Shown: positions 34,542-42,737, counted from the first letter of the stretch. The stretch is DNA of 44,467 bases from Duganella aquatilis (GCF_009674565.1 NZ_WKJL01000038.1:1-44467); one strand, 5' to 3'. The notes: generated from the sequence alone by a model not told the origin. Made by a program: numbers and translations.

Positions 34542-35421
34542 CGTGAATCTCGCTGATGTAACCGCCGGGGAATTCCAGCATGGCGCTCACATTGCCCTGG
34601 CTGGTCTTGACCGGCGCGACCAGCACCTTGACGCCGTTGGCGGCCGCCTTCTCCAGCGTCGCCGCCACATCGTCCACCTGGTAGCCGGTGGTCTCGCGAC
34701 CGTAAGGGAACGGCAGCTTGCCGTCGCTGACGAACACCATCATCTTGCCGTAGCCGGATGACAGCTGCACGCGGCGCACCTGCTCGCCCGCGCGGCCGAT
34801 TTCCGCGCCATCGATCTTGTCATCGGCGACGACCCTGGCATGCGCGAACTGCTTGAACTGGCCGATGAACTTGTCGCCCGACACTTTGGAGACATACACG
34901 CGGTTATCCGGCACCGAATGCAGCGGCGGATACGTCGGCGACTTGGTGTGCCAGTACAGCTGCATGTTGACGCCGCCGGCCCACTGGATAATCACGTCCT
35001 TGCCGATCGGATCATCGAACGGTTCGACGATCACATCGGCGCCAGCCTCCACCGCCGCCTTGGTGGCGACATGAATATCGTTCACCAGATAACCGGTGCG
35101 CTCCTCGCCGAAGCCGTATGGAATCGGCGTCTGGAAGGCAAACACCGACAGCATGCCGACCGGCGTCTGCACGTACTGCGACACGGTCTTGCTTGGCGTT
35201 GGCGTCACCGTGAACACTGCGCGCGGCGTCGCCTTGCCGCCGAAGGTGCCGGTAAAGCTGCGGATGAAGGCATCGAGATCGGCATCCTGCACATACACGT
35301 GGGTGGTGTCGTACTGAGGCCCGACAGCGACGTCCGGCGCGGCCATGGCCAGCGCAGGCAGCGCCAGGGCCAGGGTCAGCGCGCAGGACAGCAGCCGCGT
35401 GCGGAGAAAGGGAACAGTCAT
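34528..35421 (-). CDS. Exported two-domain VOC (glyoxalase/dioxygenase-fold) protein
   Basis: 297 residues from the ATG at 35421, with CAGGAG seven bases upstream. A signal peptide (1-25, ending PALAMA) precedes two VOC repeats at about 35-155 and 170-295. The second ends with the typical TSQGNVSAMLEFPGGYISEI (as GNVSAMLEFPGGYISEI), and both have the DDPIG/ETTGYQVDDV-like hinge. VOC enzymes bind a metal through His/Glu; exported members are uncommon. It begins a group with a porin and a Rieske oxygenase on the same strand. The fold is confident; enzymatic activity and substrate are not known. Confidence 0.82.
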   Translation of the reverse strand: MTVPFLRTRLLSCALTLALALPALAMAAPDVAVGPQYDTTHVYVQDADLDAFIRSFTGTFGGKATPRAVFTVTPTPSKTVSQYVQTPVGMLSVFAFQTPIPYGFGEERTGYLVNDIHVATKAAVEAGADVIVEPFDDPIGKDVIIQWAGGVNMQLYWHTKSPTYPPLHSVPDNRVYVSKVSGDKFIGQFKQFAHARVVADDKIDGAEIGRAGEQVRRVQLSSGYGKMMVFVSDGKLPFPYGRETTGYQVDDVAATLEKAAANGVKVLVAPVKTSQGNVSAMLEFPGGYISEIHDAAK

Positions 35422-35539
35422 GAAAACTCCTGATGTAGAGATGGGCGCTTTCACTATACGCACGGCCAGCGGACATTGGACCTGTCTTAGGATCAGGTTG
35501 CCCATTTCAGCGCAGTGCCGGACGCGGTAAAATCAGTCC

Positions 35540-35764
35540 ATGAACTCTGAAAAACTCGCCCTGCTGCTGACGCGGGAAATGCCTTACGGTAAGTACAAGG
35601 GCCGCAAGATCGCCGACCTCCCAGGCCATTACCTGGGCTGGTTCGCGCGCGAAGGTTTTCCTTCCGGCGAACTCGGCGGCCTGATCGCGCTGATGTATGA
35701 ACTCGACCATAACAACCTGCGCATGCTGCTCGATCCGCTGCGCCAGGCGCAGCGCTCAGCGTGA
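35540..35764 (+). CDS. DUF3820 (QsregVF-like) small protein
   Basis: 74 residues, cytosolic. MPYGKYKGRKIADLPGHYLG followed by WFAREGFPSGELG is the signature of the DUF3820 family, described in Pseudomonas as a putative quorum-sensing-regulated virulence factor, without known activity. Only six bases separate the ATG from TAAAAT (35528-35533), so the transcript could be leaderless; no ribosome site is visible. It is divergent from the VOC gene and 58 bp ahead of the protease gene. Family confident, function unknown. Confidence 0.85.
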   Translation: MNSEKLALLLTREMPYGKYKGRKIADLPGHYLGWFAREGFPSGELGGLIALMYELDHNNLRMLLDPLRQAQRSA

Positions 35765-35784
35765 CGTCCCAGCAATGAAAATAC

Positions 35785-35798
35785 GTGTATAAATACAC
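35785..35798. promoter_or_regulatory. Palindrome GTGTAT-AA-ATACAC upstream of the M4 protease
   Basis: A perfect 14-bp palindrome 24 bp before the protease ATG, overlapping TATAAA, a likely -10. This position fits a repressor operator. A LexA box would need CTGT/ACAG ends, which are absent. Confidence 0.45.
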
Positions 35799-35822
35799 TA
35801 TTGCATTGTTTAGGAGAACGTC

Positions 35823-36848
35823 ATGGCACAGCATCCGCACGGCTGCACCTGCTTCATCATTCCGCCCAAGATGCTGCGCAAACTGGCCGAGCAAACGCAC
35901 GACGCCAGCGAGCGCCACTGCCTGCTCGACGCGGCGGAAATCTCCGCCCATTTGCGCGGCCAGCGCTCGGTCGCGCCGGTCGTCATGGGACTGGCCGCCG
36001 CCACCGGCGAAAAGAGCCGCACCGTGTACGACGGCCAGAACAAGTCCGCCCTGCCCGGCAAGCTGGTACGCACCGAAGGCAGCAAGCCGCTGACCGACGT
36101 GGCCGTCAACCAGGCCTACGACGGCGCCGGCGCCACCTACGATTTCTACCGCGAGGTGCTGAAGCGCAATTCGATCGACGGCAAGGGCTTGCGGCTGGAT
36201 TCCACCGTGCATTATCAGACCCGCTTCAACAATGCCTTCTGGAACGGCCAGCAAATGGTGTACGGCGATGGCGACGGCAAGCTGTTCCTCGGCTTCACCG
36301 GCGCGCTGGACGTGATCGCCCACGAGCTGACCCACGGCGTGACGCAATACGCGGTGCCGGGCGGCCTGGTGTACGAAGACCAGAGCGGCGCGCTCAACGA
36401 ATCGATTTCCGACGTGTTCGGCAGCGTGGTCAAGCAATGGTCCCTGAAGCAGTCGGTCGAACAGGCCGACTGGCTGATCGGCGCCGGCATCATGGCGCCG
36501 TCGGTCGGCAAGGCGCTGCGCTCGATGGCCGATCCGGGCAACCAGGCGCTCACTTGGTCGGGCGACGACCAGCCGAAAACCATGGCAGGATATGTGGAAA
36601 ACGGCGACGTCCACACCAACTCCGGCATCCCCAACCACGCCTTCTACGCGGCCGCGCTGGCGCTCAAGGGCAACTCCTGGGACAAGGCCGGGCCGATCTG
36701 GTACAAGGCGCTGTCGCTGCTGACGGCCAACGCCACTTTTGCCGACATGGCCAAGGCCACCGCCCAGGCCGCCGCGCTGCTGTACGGCGCGGACTCGGCC
36801 GAACAGCACGCCGTGCAGGCCGCATGGAAAGTCGTCGGCGTCAGCTAA
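35823..36848 (+). CDS. M4-family metalloprotease, protealysin-like
   Basis: 341 residues, much shorter than thermolysin precursors. It has no signal peptide. A short protealysin-type propeptide (about 1-50) carries CTCFIIPPKMLRKLA. The zinc motif is H167-E-L-T-H171 (VIAHELTHGVTQY) with third ligand E193 (GALNESISD) and catalytic H264 (DVHTNSGIPNHAFY). AGGAGA precedes the ATG. Protealysins act inside cells or after non-classical release and in Serratia promote entry into eukaryotic cells. The inhibitor gene emfourin follows after 10 bp, a conserved pairing. Confidence 0.95.
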   Translation: MAQHPHGCTCFIIPPKMLRKLAEQTHDASERHCLLDAAEISAHLRGQRSVAPVVMGLAAATGEKSRTVYDGQNKSALPGKLVRTEGSKPLTDVAVNQAYDGAGATYDFYREVLKRNSIDGKGLRLDSTVHYQTRFNNAFWNGQQMVYGDGDGKLFLGFTGALDVIAHELTHGVTQYAVPGGLVYEDQSGALNESISDVFGSVVKQWSLKQSVEQADWLIGAGIMAPSVGKALRSMADPGNQALTWSGDDQPKTMAGYVENGDVHTNSGIPNHAFYAAALALKGNSWDKAGPIWYKALSLLTANATFADMAKATAQAAALLYGADSAEQHAVQAAWKVVGVS

Positions 36849-36858
36849 AGGATCGATC

Positions 36859-37164
36859 ATGCGTTTGACTTTGAAATGTACCGGCGGCTTTGCCGGACCA
36901 GCCGGCGCGCAGACGCGCACCGTCGACCTGACGCAGCTGCCGCAGGACCAGGCCAGCCAGCTGCGGCAGCTGCTGCACGCCAGCGACTTCTTCGCGCTGC
37001 CGCCCAAGCTGGTCAAGCAGGCGCCGAAGTCGTGGGATTTCCAGTACGACCTGGAAGTCGACGACGGCGGCCAGGCGCACTGCGTCCGCTACCATCTGGA
37101 CGAGGCCTCGCCGTCGCTGAAAGCGCTGACGGAAAAATTGAACGATGAAGTGGAACCGGACTAG
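36859..37164 (+). CDS. Emfourin-like protealysin inhibitor
   Basis: 101 residues from the ATG at 36859; the same frame stays open upstream only as a shadow of the protease gene. MRLTLKCTGGFAGPAG, the LRQLLHASDFFALP stretch and the SWDFQYDLEVDDGG block match emfourin, the proteinaceous inhibitor encoded next to protealysin in Serratia. It lacks a signal peptide, so it would hold the protease in check in the cytoplasm. The stop overlaps that of the convergent PPC gene in a CTAG. Confidence 0.85.
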   Translation: MRLTLKCTGGFAGPAGAQTRTVDLTQLPQDQASQLRQLLHASDFFALPPKLVKQAPKSWDFQYDLEVDDGGQAHCVRYHLDEASPSLKALTEKLNDEVEPD

Positions 37165-37550
37165 CTGATCTTCAGCTCCGGGTAGCGGGTCAGCGGATCG
37201 TGCTCGCGCGTGAAGCGCCGGCCCGGCAACACGGCCAGCAGCAATTCCGCCGTGGTGCGCACGATGCAACCGGCGCCGACATGGCCGCCGAGCACCCGGC
37301 CCTGCGCATCGGACACGGACATGTGCAGGTGTGCGCCGTCCGGCGCGACTGATCCGGCCAGCGTCAGGATTTCCAGGTCGCCGCGCAGCTCGGTTGGCTG
37401 CGGCATGCCCGCATAGCGCAACTGCGCCACGCCCAGGCTGCCGATGCCTTGCAACACGAAGCCGGCTTCATGCCCGCTGGCCAGCAAGGCCGCCACCACG
37501 GCGGCGCGCAAGTCGTCGCCGGGCTGCAGCCGCAGCGGCAGCGTTTCCAT
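37161..37550 (-). CDS. PPC-domain (DUF296) protein
   Basis: 129 residues from METLPLRLQPGDDL at 37550; a longer open frame upstream is a shadow of the next gene. The PPC fold signature is AHLHMSVSDAQGRVLGGHVG, with the histidines that bind metal in some homologs. PPC domains occur in plant AT-hook proteins and as single-domain trimeric proteins in bacteria, where the function is mostly unknown. It follows the glutaredoxin-like gene by 2 bp, so it is the last gene of a SYLF/glutaredoxin/PPC operon. Confidence 0.85.
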   Translation of the reverse strand: METLPLRLQPGDDLRAAVVAALLASGHEAGFVLQGIGSLGVAQLRYAGMPQPTELRGDLEILTLAGSVAPDGAHLHMSVSDAQGRVLGGHVGAGCIVRTTAELLLAVLPGRRFTREHDPLTRYPELKIS

Positions 37551-37552
37551 GC

Positions 37553-37918
37553 TCAGCCCAGCAGGCGCGCGAATTCGCCGCTGTCGATCAGCTGTTGCAG
37601 ATCGGTGGCGCCGCCGATCAGCGTGCCGTTGACGAACACCAGCGGGAACGTCGACCAGCCGCTCCACAGCTTGAGCGCCAGGCGCGGCCGCCATTGCGAG
37701 AAATAATTGCCGTAGCCGAGATACTTGTACGGCGTGCCGTTGCGCTCCAGGATCTTGCGTGCCTTGGCCGGAAAGGGATTCAGCCCCATGCCGACCACCA
37801 CCACCTTGTTGGCGGCGACGGCGGCTTCCACTTCAGCGATCAGATCGCCGTGATAATTGCTGATCTGCGCCAGGGCGGCAGGATGGATGCGTGCTTGATC
37901 CAGGAGCTTACGAGTCAT
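37553..37918 (-). CDS. Glutaredoxin-fold protein without cysteines
   Basis: 121 residues. The C-terminal 85 residues have the glutaredoxin fold: VVVVGMGLNPFPAKARKILE (strand and active-site helix), PYKYLGYGNYF, the cis-proline loop TFPLVFVNG and GGATDLQQL. The active-site CPYC is replaced by N47-P-F-P50, and there is no cysteine anywhere, so it cannot do thiol-disulfide exchange. An N-terminal helical extension (about 1-36) is present. It may bind a partner or an iron-sulfur cluster chaperone without redox chemistry; this is speculative. Six bases separate it from the SYLF gene. Confidence 0.82.
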   Translation of the reverse strand: MTRKLLDQARIHPAALAQISNYHGDLIAEVEAAVAANKVVVVGMGLNPFPAKARKILERNGTPYKYLGYGNYFSQWRPRLALKLWSGWSTFPLVFVNGTLIGGATDLQQLIDSGEFARLLG

Positions 37919-37924
37919 GGTGCT

Positions 37925-38506
37925 TTACAGGTCCAGTTTGGAAATTTTAGTGCCTTCAAGATTCAGATTCGCCATCAGGCCGGCGTTGGTCAGCACAAAG
38001 GCCTGCACCGGATTGTTGGCGGTGGCCGTATCGATGTCGCCGTTGGCGCCTACTTTGATCAGCGCCACCGAACCATCGACGCCGGCGGTCCAGCCCTTGC
38101 CGGCGCGGAATTTATCCAGCGCTTCGCGGCTCATGAACAGCAGCACCACCGCCTTCGACTGGGCGCCGGCCTGGAAGCCGACCGACACCGAGGCCACGCT
38201 GTAGTAGTCGGCCACCTGGCCGCCGGTGCGCAGCACGCCCTTGCCGTATTCGCCGCCCACCACCAGGCCGGCCGCGACCACGTTCGGGAACACCAGCACG
38301 CCGTTGGCTTTATGCACCAGCTCGCGCGAGCCCTTCACTTCCTTGTACAGGCGCTCCAGCGTGGTGTACGCGCCCTGCTCGATCTCGGTCTTGACCGCCG
38401 CGCTGCTCGGCTTGGCCGCGCCGGTGGTGGTGGTGCAGCCGCCCAGCATCAGGCCGGCGAAAGTTGCGGCAGCGGTGGCGCGCAGCAGGAAAGTACGTTT
38501 TTGCAT
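37925..38506 (-). CDS. SYLF-domain lipoprotein (YSC84/BPSL1445-like)
   Basis: 193 residues from MQKRTFLLRATAAA, with GGAG seven bases before the ATG. The signal sequence ends in the lipobox LMLGGC (C24), so it is lipid-anchored. The SYLF domain follows, with LVHKANGVLVFPNVVAAGLV, GVLRTGGQVADYYSV and the C-terminal NLNLEGTKISKLDL, very like BPSL1445 of Burkholderia. SYLF domains bind phosphoinositides in eukaryotes; the bacterial role is unclear. First gene of a three-gene operon with the cysteine-free glutaredoxin and the PPC protein. Confidence 0.88.
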   Translation of the reverse strand: MQKRTFLLRATAAATFAGLMLGGCTTTTGAAKPSSAAVKTEIEQGAYTTLERLYKEVKGSRELVHKANGVLVFPNVVAAGLVVGGEYGKGVLRTGGQVADYYSVASVSVGFQAGAQSKAVVLLFMSREALDKFRAGKGWTAGVDGSVALIKVGANGDIDTATANNPVQAFVLTNAGLMANLNLEGTKISKLDL

Positions 38507-38590
38507 GGAAGTCTCCGGTGAGTGGATTGAACAGACCATTGTTTCATCATCTACATTACCACGCTATCTCTCTTCCGTATCACACCGCAG

Positions 38591-40732
38591 TCAACGATTG
38601 CCGAAGGCCAGCCGCTTGCCTTCGCGCAGCATGGCGGCGAAGTCGGCCGCCGGCACCGGCTGGCTGAACAGATAGCCTTGCAGCTGGTCGCAGCCCAGCT
38701 CGCGCAGGAAGGCCATCTGTTCGGCCGTCTCCACGCCTTCCGCCACGATTTCCTGGCGCAGCTGCTGCGCCATGGTGACGATGGCGCGGGCGATGGCGCA
38801 ATCGTTTTCTTCATACGGCAGGCCGATGACGAAGGAGCGGTCGATCTTCAGCGTGCTGATCGGGAATTTCTTCAGGTAGGCCAGGCTGGAATAGCCGGTG
38901 CCGAAGTCGTCCAGCGCCAGCGACATGCCCATCGCCACCAGCTGGTTCATGATGTCGATCACCTTGTCGGTGCCGCGCACCAGCAGGCTCTCGGTGATTT
39001 CCAGGTTGATCTGGTCCGGCTGCACGCGGTGCCGTTCCAGCACCGCCGCCACCCGCTTCGGCAGCTCGGCGTCGAACTGCCGCGCCGACAGGTTGACCGC
39101 GATCGGCGGAATGATCAGGTTGACGTCGCGCCACTCGCGCACCTGGCGGCAGGCTTCTTCCAGCACCCAGGCGCCGAGGTCGAGGATCAGGCCGGTCTCC
39201 TCCGCCACCGGGATGAACACGCCGGGCGACACCAGGCCGCGCAGCGGATGGCGCCAGCGCAGCAGCGCCTCGGCGCCGACGATGCGACCGCTGCGCAGGC
39301 TCACCTTGGGCTGGTAGTACAGCTGCAGCTCATGGTTTTGCAGCGCCTGCCGCAGCTCGCTCTCGATGCGCAGGTGTTCCTTGGCGCGCTGGTTCATCTC
39401 CTCGCTGTAGAACAGGAAGTTCGATTCGATGCTCTGCCCCGCCTTGGCCACCGCCACGTCGGCATAGCGGATCAGGGTCGGCACATCGGCGCCGTCCTCG
39501 TTGTAGACGGTGATGCCGATGTGGGCGCCGACCTGCAGGCTGTGGCCGGCGATGGTGATCGGCGAACCCAGCGCGGTCAGCAGCTTCTTGGCGACGATGC
39601 CGGCGTGTTCGCGCTTTTCCACGTGCAGCAGCGCGATGGCGAAGCGGTGGCCGTCCAGCCTTGCCAGCACGTCGCCCTCGCGCAGCGAAGTGCGGAACAG
39701 GCGGCCGATTTCGCACAGCAGCTCGTTGCCGATCTCGTTGCCGAGCGTGTCGCTGATGGCGCCCAGGCGGGTGATCTCCACCACCAGCAGCGCGCCGTGC
39801 TCGCCGGAGCGCTTGGTTTCGGTCAGCGCCTGGCCCACCAGCGTGGTCAGCAGGCACAGGTTCGGCAGGCCGGTCAGCGGATCGTAATTGGCCATGCGCT
39901 GCATGCGCGCCTCGGCGTCCTTGTGCACGCTGATGTCGGAAAACAGCGAGAAGGTATGGCTGATCTTGCCGTGCTGGTCGCGCACCGCGCTGATGGTCAC
40001 CGACTGCGGGAACAGCTCGCCGTTCTTGCGCTTGCCGATGATTTCGCCGCGCCACGGTCCACCGCCCTGCATGGCGCTGCGCACCTTGGCGCGGAAGTCG
40101 GCGTCGTGCACGCCGGAGCGCAGCAGGTCCGGCGTCTTGCCGATCGATTCGGCCGGCGTGTAGCCGGTGATGCGGGTGAACGAGGAATTGATGGAGACGA
40201 TGCGTTCGTGCGCATCGGTGATCAGCACGCCCTGCTCGCTGTCCTCGATGATGCGCGCGTGCAGGTTGACCTTGTCCAGGTCGGACAGCGCCTGGTTGGC
40301 CTCCGACAGCCGCACCAGCATGCCCTCGTTGCGCAGTTCGATGTCCAGGTGCACCCAGATGATCTCGCCGTTCTTCTTGCGGCGGCGCACCTCGGTGCGG
40401 GCCGCCGATTCGCCGGGATGGTGGTCGAAGAACAGTTCGGCGATATTGCCGTCGTCCTCGTCGTCGGCGTACAGGAACAGCACGTGCTGGCCGGTCACCT
40501 CTTCCGCCGCATAGCCGAACATCTGCTGCGCGCCCGGACTCCAGGCGGTGACGTAGCCGGCCGCGTCGAGCGCCAGCGTCGCATCCTGCGCGGCGATGTA
40601 GGCCGGCTTGATCTCGATGCGCGCCTCGATCAGCGCCGCATCCAGCTCGGCCAGCGTGCGCGCCAGCGCTTCGCCCTGTTCGCCCCGTGCCTGGCGGCTC
40701 AGCGCTAGACAACGGTCGATGGCGTCAAGCAT
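38591..40732 (-). CDS. PAS-PAS-GGDEF-EAL cyclic-di-GMP protein, GGDEF degenerate
   Basis: 713 residues from MLDAIDRCLALSRQ (ATG 40732). Two PAS domains (about 45-160 and 165-285) are followed by a GGDEF domain (about 290-455) and an EAL domain (about 470-710). The cyclase signature is LDGHRF at 359-364 instead of GGDEF, so synthesis is unlikely. The EAL domain looks active: E488 in GAEALLRW, DDFGTGYSS and VAEGVET are intact. It is probably a phosphodiesterase tuned by PAS sensing, possibly with GTP binding at the dead GGDEF. The start lies inside the end of the HDOD gene (8-bp overlap), so both are co-translated. Confidence 0.92.
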   Translation of the reverse strand: MLDAIDRCLALSRQARGEQGEALARTLAELDAALIEARIEIKPAYIAAQDATLALDAAGYVTAWSPGAQQMFGYAAEEVTGQHVLFLYADDEDDGNIAELFFDHHPGESAARTEVRRRKKNGEIIWVHLDIELRNEGMLVRLSEANQALSDLDKVNLHARIIEDSEQGVLITDAHERIVSINSSFTRITGYTPAESIGKTPDLLRSGVHDADFRAKVRSAMQGGGPWRGEIIGKRKNGELFPQSVTISAVRDQHGKISHTFSLFSDISVHKDAEARMQRMANYDPLTGLPNLCLLTTLVGQALTETKRSGEHGALLVVEITRLGAISDTLGNEIGNELLCEIGRLFRTSLREGDVLARLDGHRFAIALLHVEKREHAGIVAKKLLTALGSPITIAGHSLQVGAHIGITVYNEDGADVPTLIRYADVAVAKAGQSIESNFLFYSEEMNQRAKEHLRIESELRQALQNHELQLYYQPKVSLRSGRIVGAEALLRWRHPLRGLVSPGVFIPVAEETGLILDLGAWVLEEACRQVREWRDVNLIIPPIAVNLSARQFDAELPKRVAAVLERHRVQPDQINLEITESLLVRGTDKVIDIMNQLVAMGMSLALDDFGTGYSSLAYLKKFPISTLKIDRSFVIGLPYEENDCAIARAIVTMAQQLRQEIVAEGVETAEQMAFLRELGCDQLQGYLFSQPVPAADFAAMLREGKRLAFGNR

Positions 40733-41702
40733 GGGGAGTTCCCGCCTTGCCGGCCGATACGCCCTGCATCCACACACAGGCGTCGACCATGATGCGGTTG
40801 TAGGTGGCCATGTCCAGCTGCAGCACGGCCAGGCAGGCTTGCAGCGCCGCGTGGTCCTCCTGTTCCGCCGATTCCACCACGCACAGCAGCCGGCCCATGT
40901 CGCCCTCGTGCGCCAGCAAGGCCTGCTGCACGGATTCGCTGATGGTCAGCGGTTGCAGCACTTCTTCCAGCGGCATGCCGAACAGCACGCCGAGCAGCGA
41001 GAACATGCCGACCATGAAGGCCTGCTCCTGGTGCGGCTTGTCCTCGCCGCAGGCCTTGGACAGCAGCTCCATCGCCCGCGCCCGCAGCGCCACGCGCGAC
41101 AGCAGCATGGCGCTGCGCTGGTCGCCTTCGCGCGACGAGAACAGCATCAGGTTCAGCCAGCGTCGCAGCTGCGAGCGGCCGAGGATCAGGATGGCCTGCG
41201 AAAAACTGGTGACGCGGCGGCCGGTGCCCATGCCCAGCGAATTCACCAGCCGCAGCAGGTGGTAGGACAGCGTCGGATCCTGCCGCAGCAGCGCTTCGAT
41301 TTCGTGGGTATCGGCGTCGGCCGACACCAGTTGCACCAGTTGCAGCGCCAGCGCGCGCGAGGCGGCCTGGGTGCCGACCGCCTTGGCCGGCTGCGCCAGG
41401 AACCAGTCGCCGTCGACCCAGTTGACGCCGGGCGGCAACTCCTTGGGCAGCACGTCGTCGACGCGCTGGACCTTGTCGGCCGGCAGCGCTTTCCAGCCGG
41501 CCTGCGCCAGCGCCTGGTTGACGGCGTCGCTGGCGCCGGCGCGGTAGAAGCAGGTCATGCTGCCGTTGGCCAGCTCTTCCAGCAGATTCACCGGCGGCTC
41601 GATGGCGTCCGCCGGCAGGCGGCCGGCGTCCAGCAGCAGCGCCGCCGGGCTGCCATTGCGGTCAGCCAGAGGATGCAGAAACACGGGCGGCAATGCAGTC
41701 AT
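40725..41702 (-). CDS. HDOD-domain protein (YuxH-like arrangement)
   Basis: 325 residues. The HDOD domain spans about 125-315, with ADADTHEIEALLRQDPTLSY, LLRLVNSLGMGTGRRVTSFS and AILILGRSQLRRWL, all typical. About 110 N-terminal residues correspond in position to the EAL-like half of YuxH proteins, but no EAL catalytic residues are seen. HDOD proteins act in signalling without known hydrolase activity. Its last 8 bp overlap the start of the PAS-GGDEF-EAL gene, making a c-di-GMP signalling pair. Confidence 0.88.
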   Translation of the reverse strand: MTALPPVFLHPLADRNGSPAALLLDAGRLPADAIEPPVNLLEELANGSMTCFYRAGASDAVNQALAQAGWKALPADKVQRVDDVLPKELPPGVNWVDGDWFLAQPAKAVGTQAASRALALQLVQLVSADADTHEIEALLRQDPTLSYHLLRLVNSLGMGTGRRVTSFSQAILILGRSQLRRWLNLMLFSSREGDQRSAMLLSRVALRARAMELLSKACGEDKPHQEQAFMVGMFSLLGVLFGMPLEEVLQPLTISESVQQALLAHEGDMGRLLCVVESAEQEDHAALQACLAVLQLDMATYNRIMVDACVWMQGVSAGKAGTPHA

Positions 41703-41752
41703 AAAAGGTTCCAGCAGCGTGACGTTGGATGATCCTGCTATGTTGCCCGAAA

Positions 41753-42691
41753 CTATTGGCCCCGGTCAACATTATGATGCGGCAGATGATTGAGCAAGCG
41801 CTCGAAAAGGCCAGGTTGACGCATGCGGTCGATCCACCAGTTCAGCGCGGCGCCGTTTTCGCCGCTGCGCCAGGCCAGGTAAAAGGTCTCGGCGGGCTTC
41901 GGTTCGTCCACCTGCTTTTCCACCAGCAGGCCTCTGGCGATGGCGGCGCGCGCGCACGGCTCGGGCAGGAAACCGAAGCCCATGCCGGCCAGCTGGTACT
42001 GGTACTTGGTCTTCATGTCCGGGACAGTCAGCGTGTCCTGGCCCAGCAGCAGGCCCACCGTGCGCGGCGCCATCTGGCGCGCGCTGTCGGCCACGCTGAT
42101 GGCGCGGTGGTTTTGCAGGTGGGTGCGCGTCAGCTTGTCCTGGACACTGGCCAGCGGATGCGACGGCGCCACGGCAAACACGAAGTCGATCTTGCCGATC
42201 GGCTCGGACACATAGCCGCCACCGGCCGGACCGTCGCCGGCCGCGCCCACCAGCAGGTCGGCGCGGCGCTCGATCAGGGCTTCCCAGGTGCCGGACAGCG
42301 CTTCCTGCACGATGCGCAGGCGGGTCTGCTGCGCCACCTCGTAGAAGGCCGGCACGTCGGCGTGGAACAGACAGGCCGAAAACATCGAATCCATGCCCAC
42401 CGCCAGCTCGGTTTCCCAGCCGGACGCCACGCGCCGGACCCGGTGTTCCAGGTCCAGCGCTGCCTTTAGCAGGTAGCGGCCCTCTTTCAGAAGTTCAGCC
42501 CCGGCGGCGGTCAGCTCGACGCGTGGGCCGTTGCGTTCGAAAACTTGCACACCCAGGTCGTCCTCCAGCTTGCTGACGGTGTAGGAAATCGTCGACGGTA
42601 CGCGGTGCAACTCCTTCCCGGCGGCGGAGAAGGAACCGCGCCGATCGATGGCGTCGACGATTTGCAGGGCTTCCAGGCTTAGTCTGAGCAT
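41753..42691 (-). CDS. LysR-family regulator divergent from pirin
   Basis: 312 residues from MLRLSLEALQIVDAIDRRGS at 42691; the frame runs open upstream through non-coding DNA. The winged helix (about 5-63) shows FSAAGKELHRVPSTISYTVS and KLEDDLGVQVFER. The effector domain follows from 90. It is divergent from the pirin gene with a 145-bp gap holding a 7-bp inverted repeat. LysR-pirin pairs are common, and the regulator probably controls the pirin. The inducer is unknown. Confidence 0.9.
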   Translation of the reverse strand: MLRLSLEALQIVDAIDRRGSFSAAGKELHRVPSTISYTVSKLEDDLGVQVFERNGPRVELTAAGAELLKEGRYLLKAALDLEHRVRRVASGWETELAVGMDSMFSACLFHADVPAFYEVAQQTRLRIVQEALSGTWEALIERRADLLVGAAGDGPAGGGYVSEPIGKIDFVFAVAPSHPLASVQDKLTRTHLQNHRAISVADSARQMAPRTVGLLLGQDTLTVPDMKTKYQYQLAGMGFGFLPEPCARAAIARGLLVEKQVDEPKPAETFYLAWRSGENGAALNWWIDRMRQPGLFERLLNHLPHHNVDRGQ

Positions 42692-42737
42692 TCGAATTTT
42701 TCGATAGTAGAGGGGTAAATTTTCCGTTTTTTTATTC

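Noticed and set aside
35785..35798. LexA (SOS) box before the protease
   Set aside because: The palindrome has GTGT/ACAC ends rather than CTGT/ACAG, so it is kept only as an unassigned operator.
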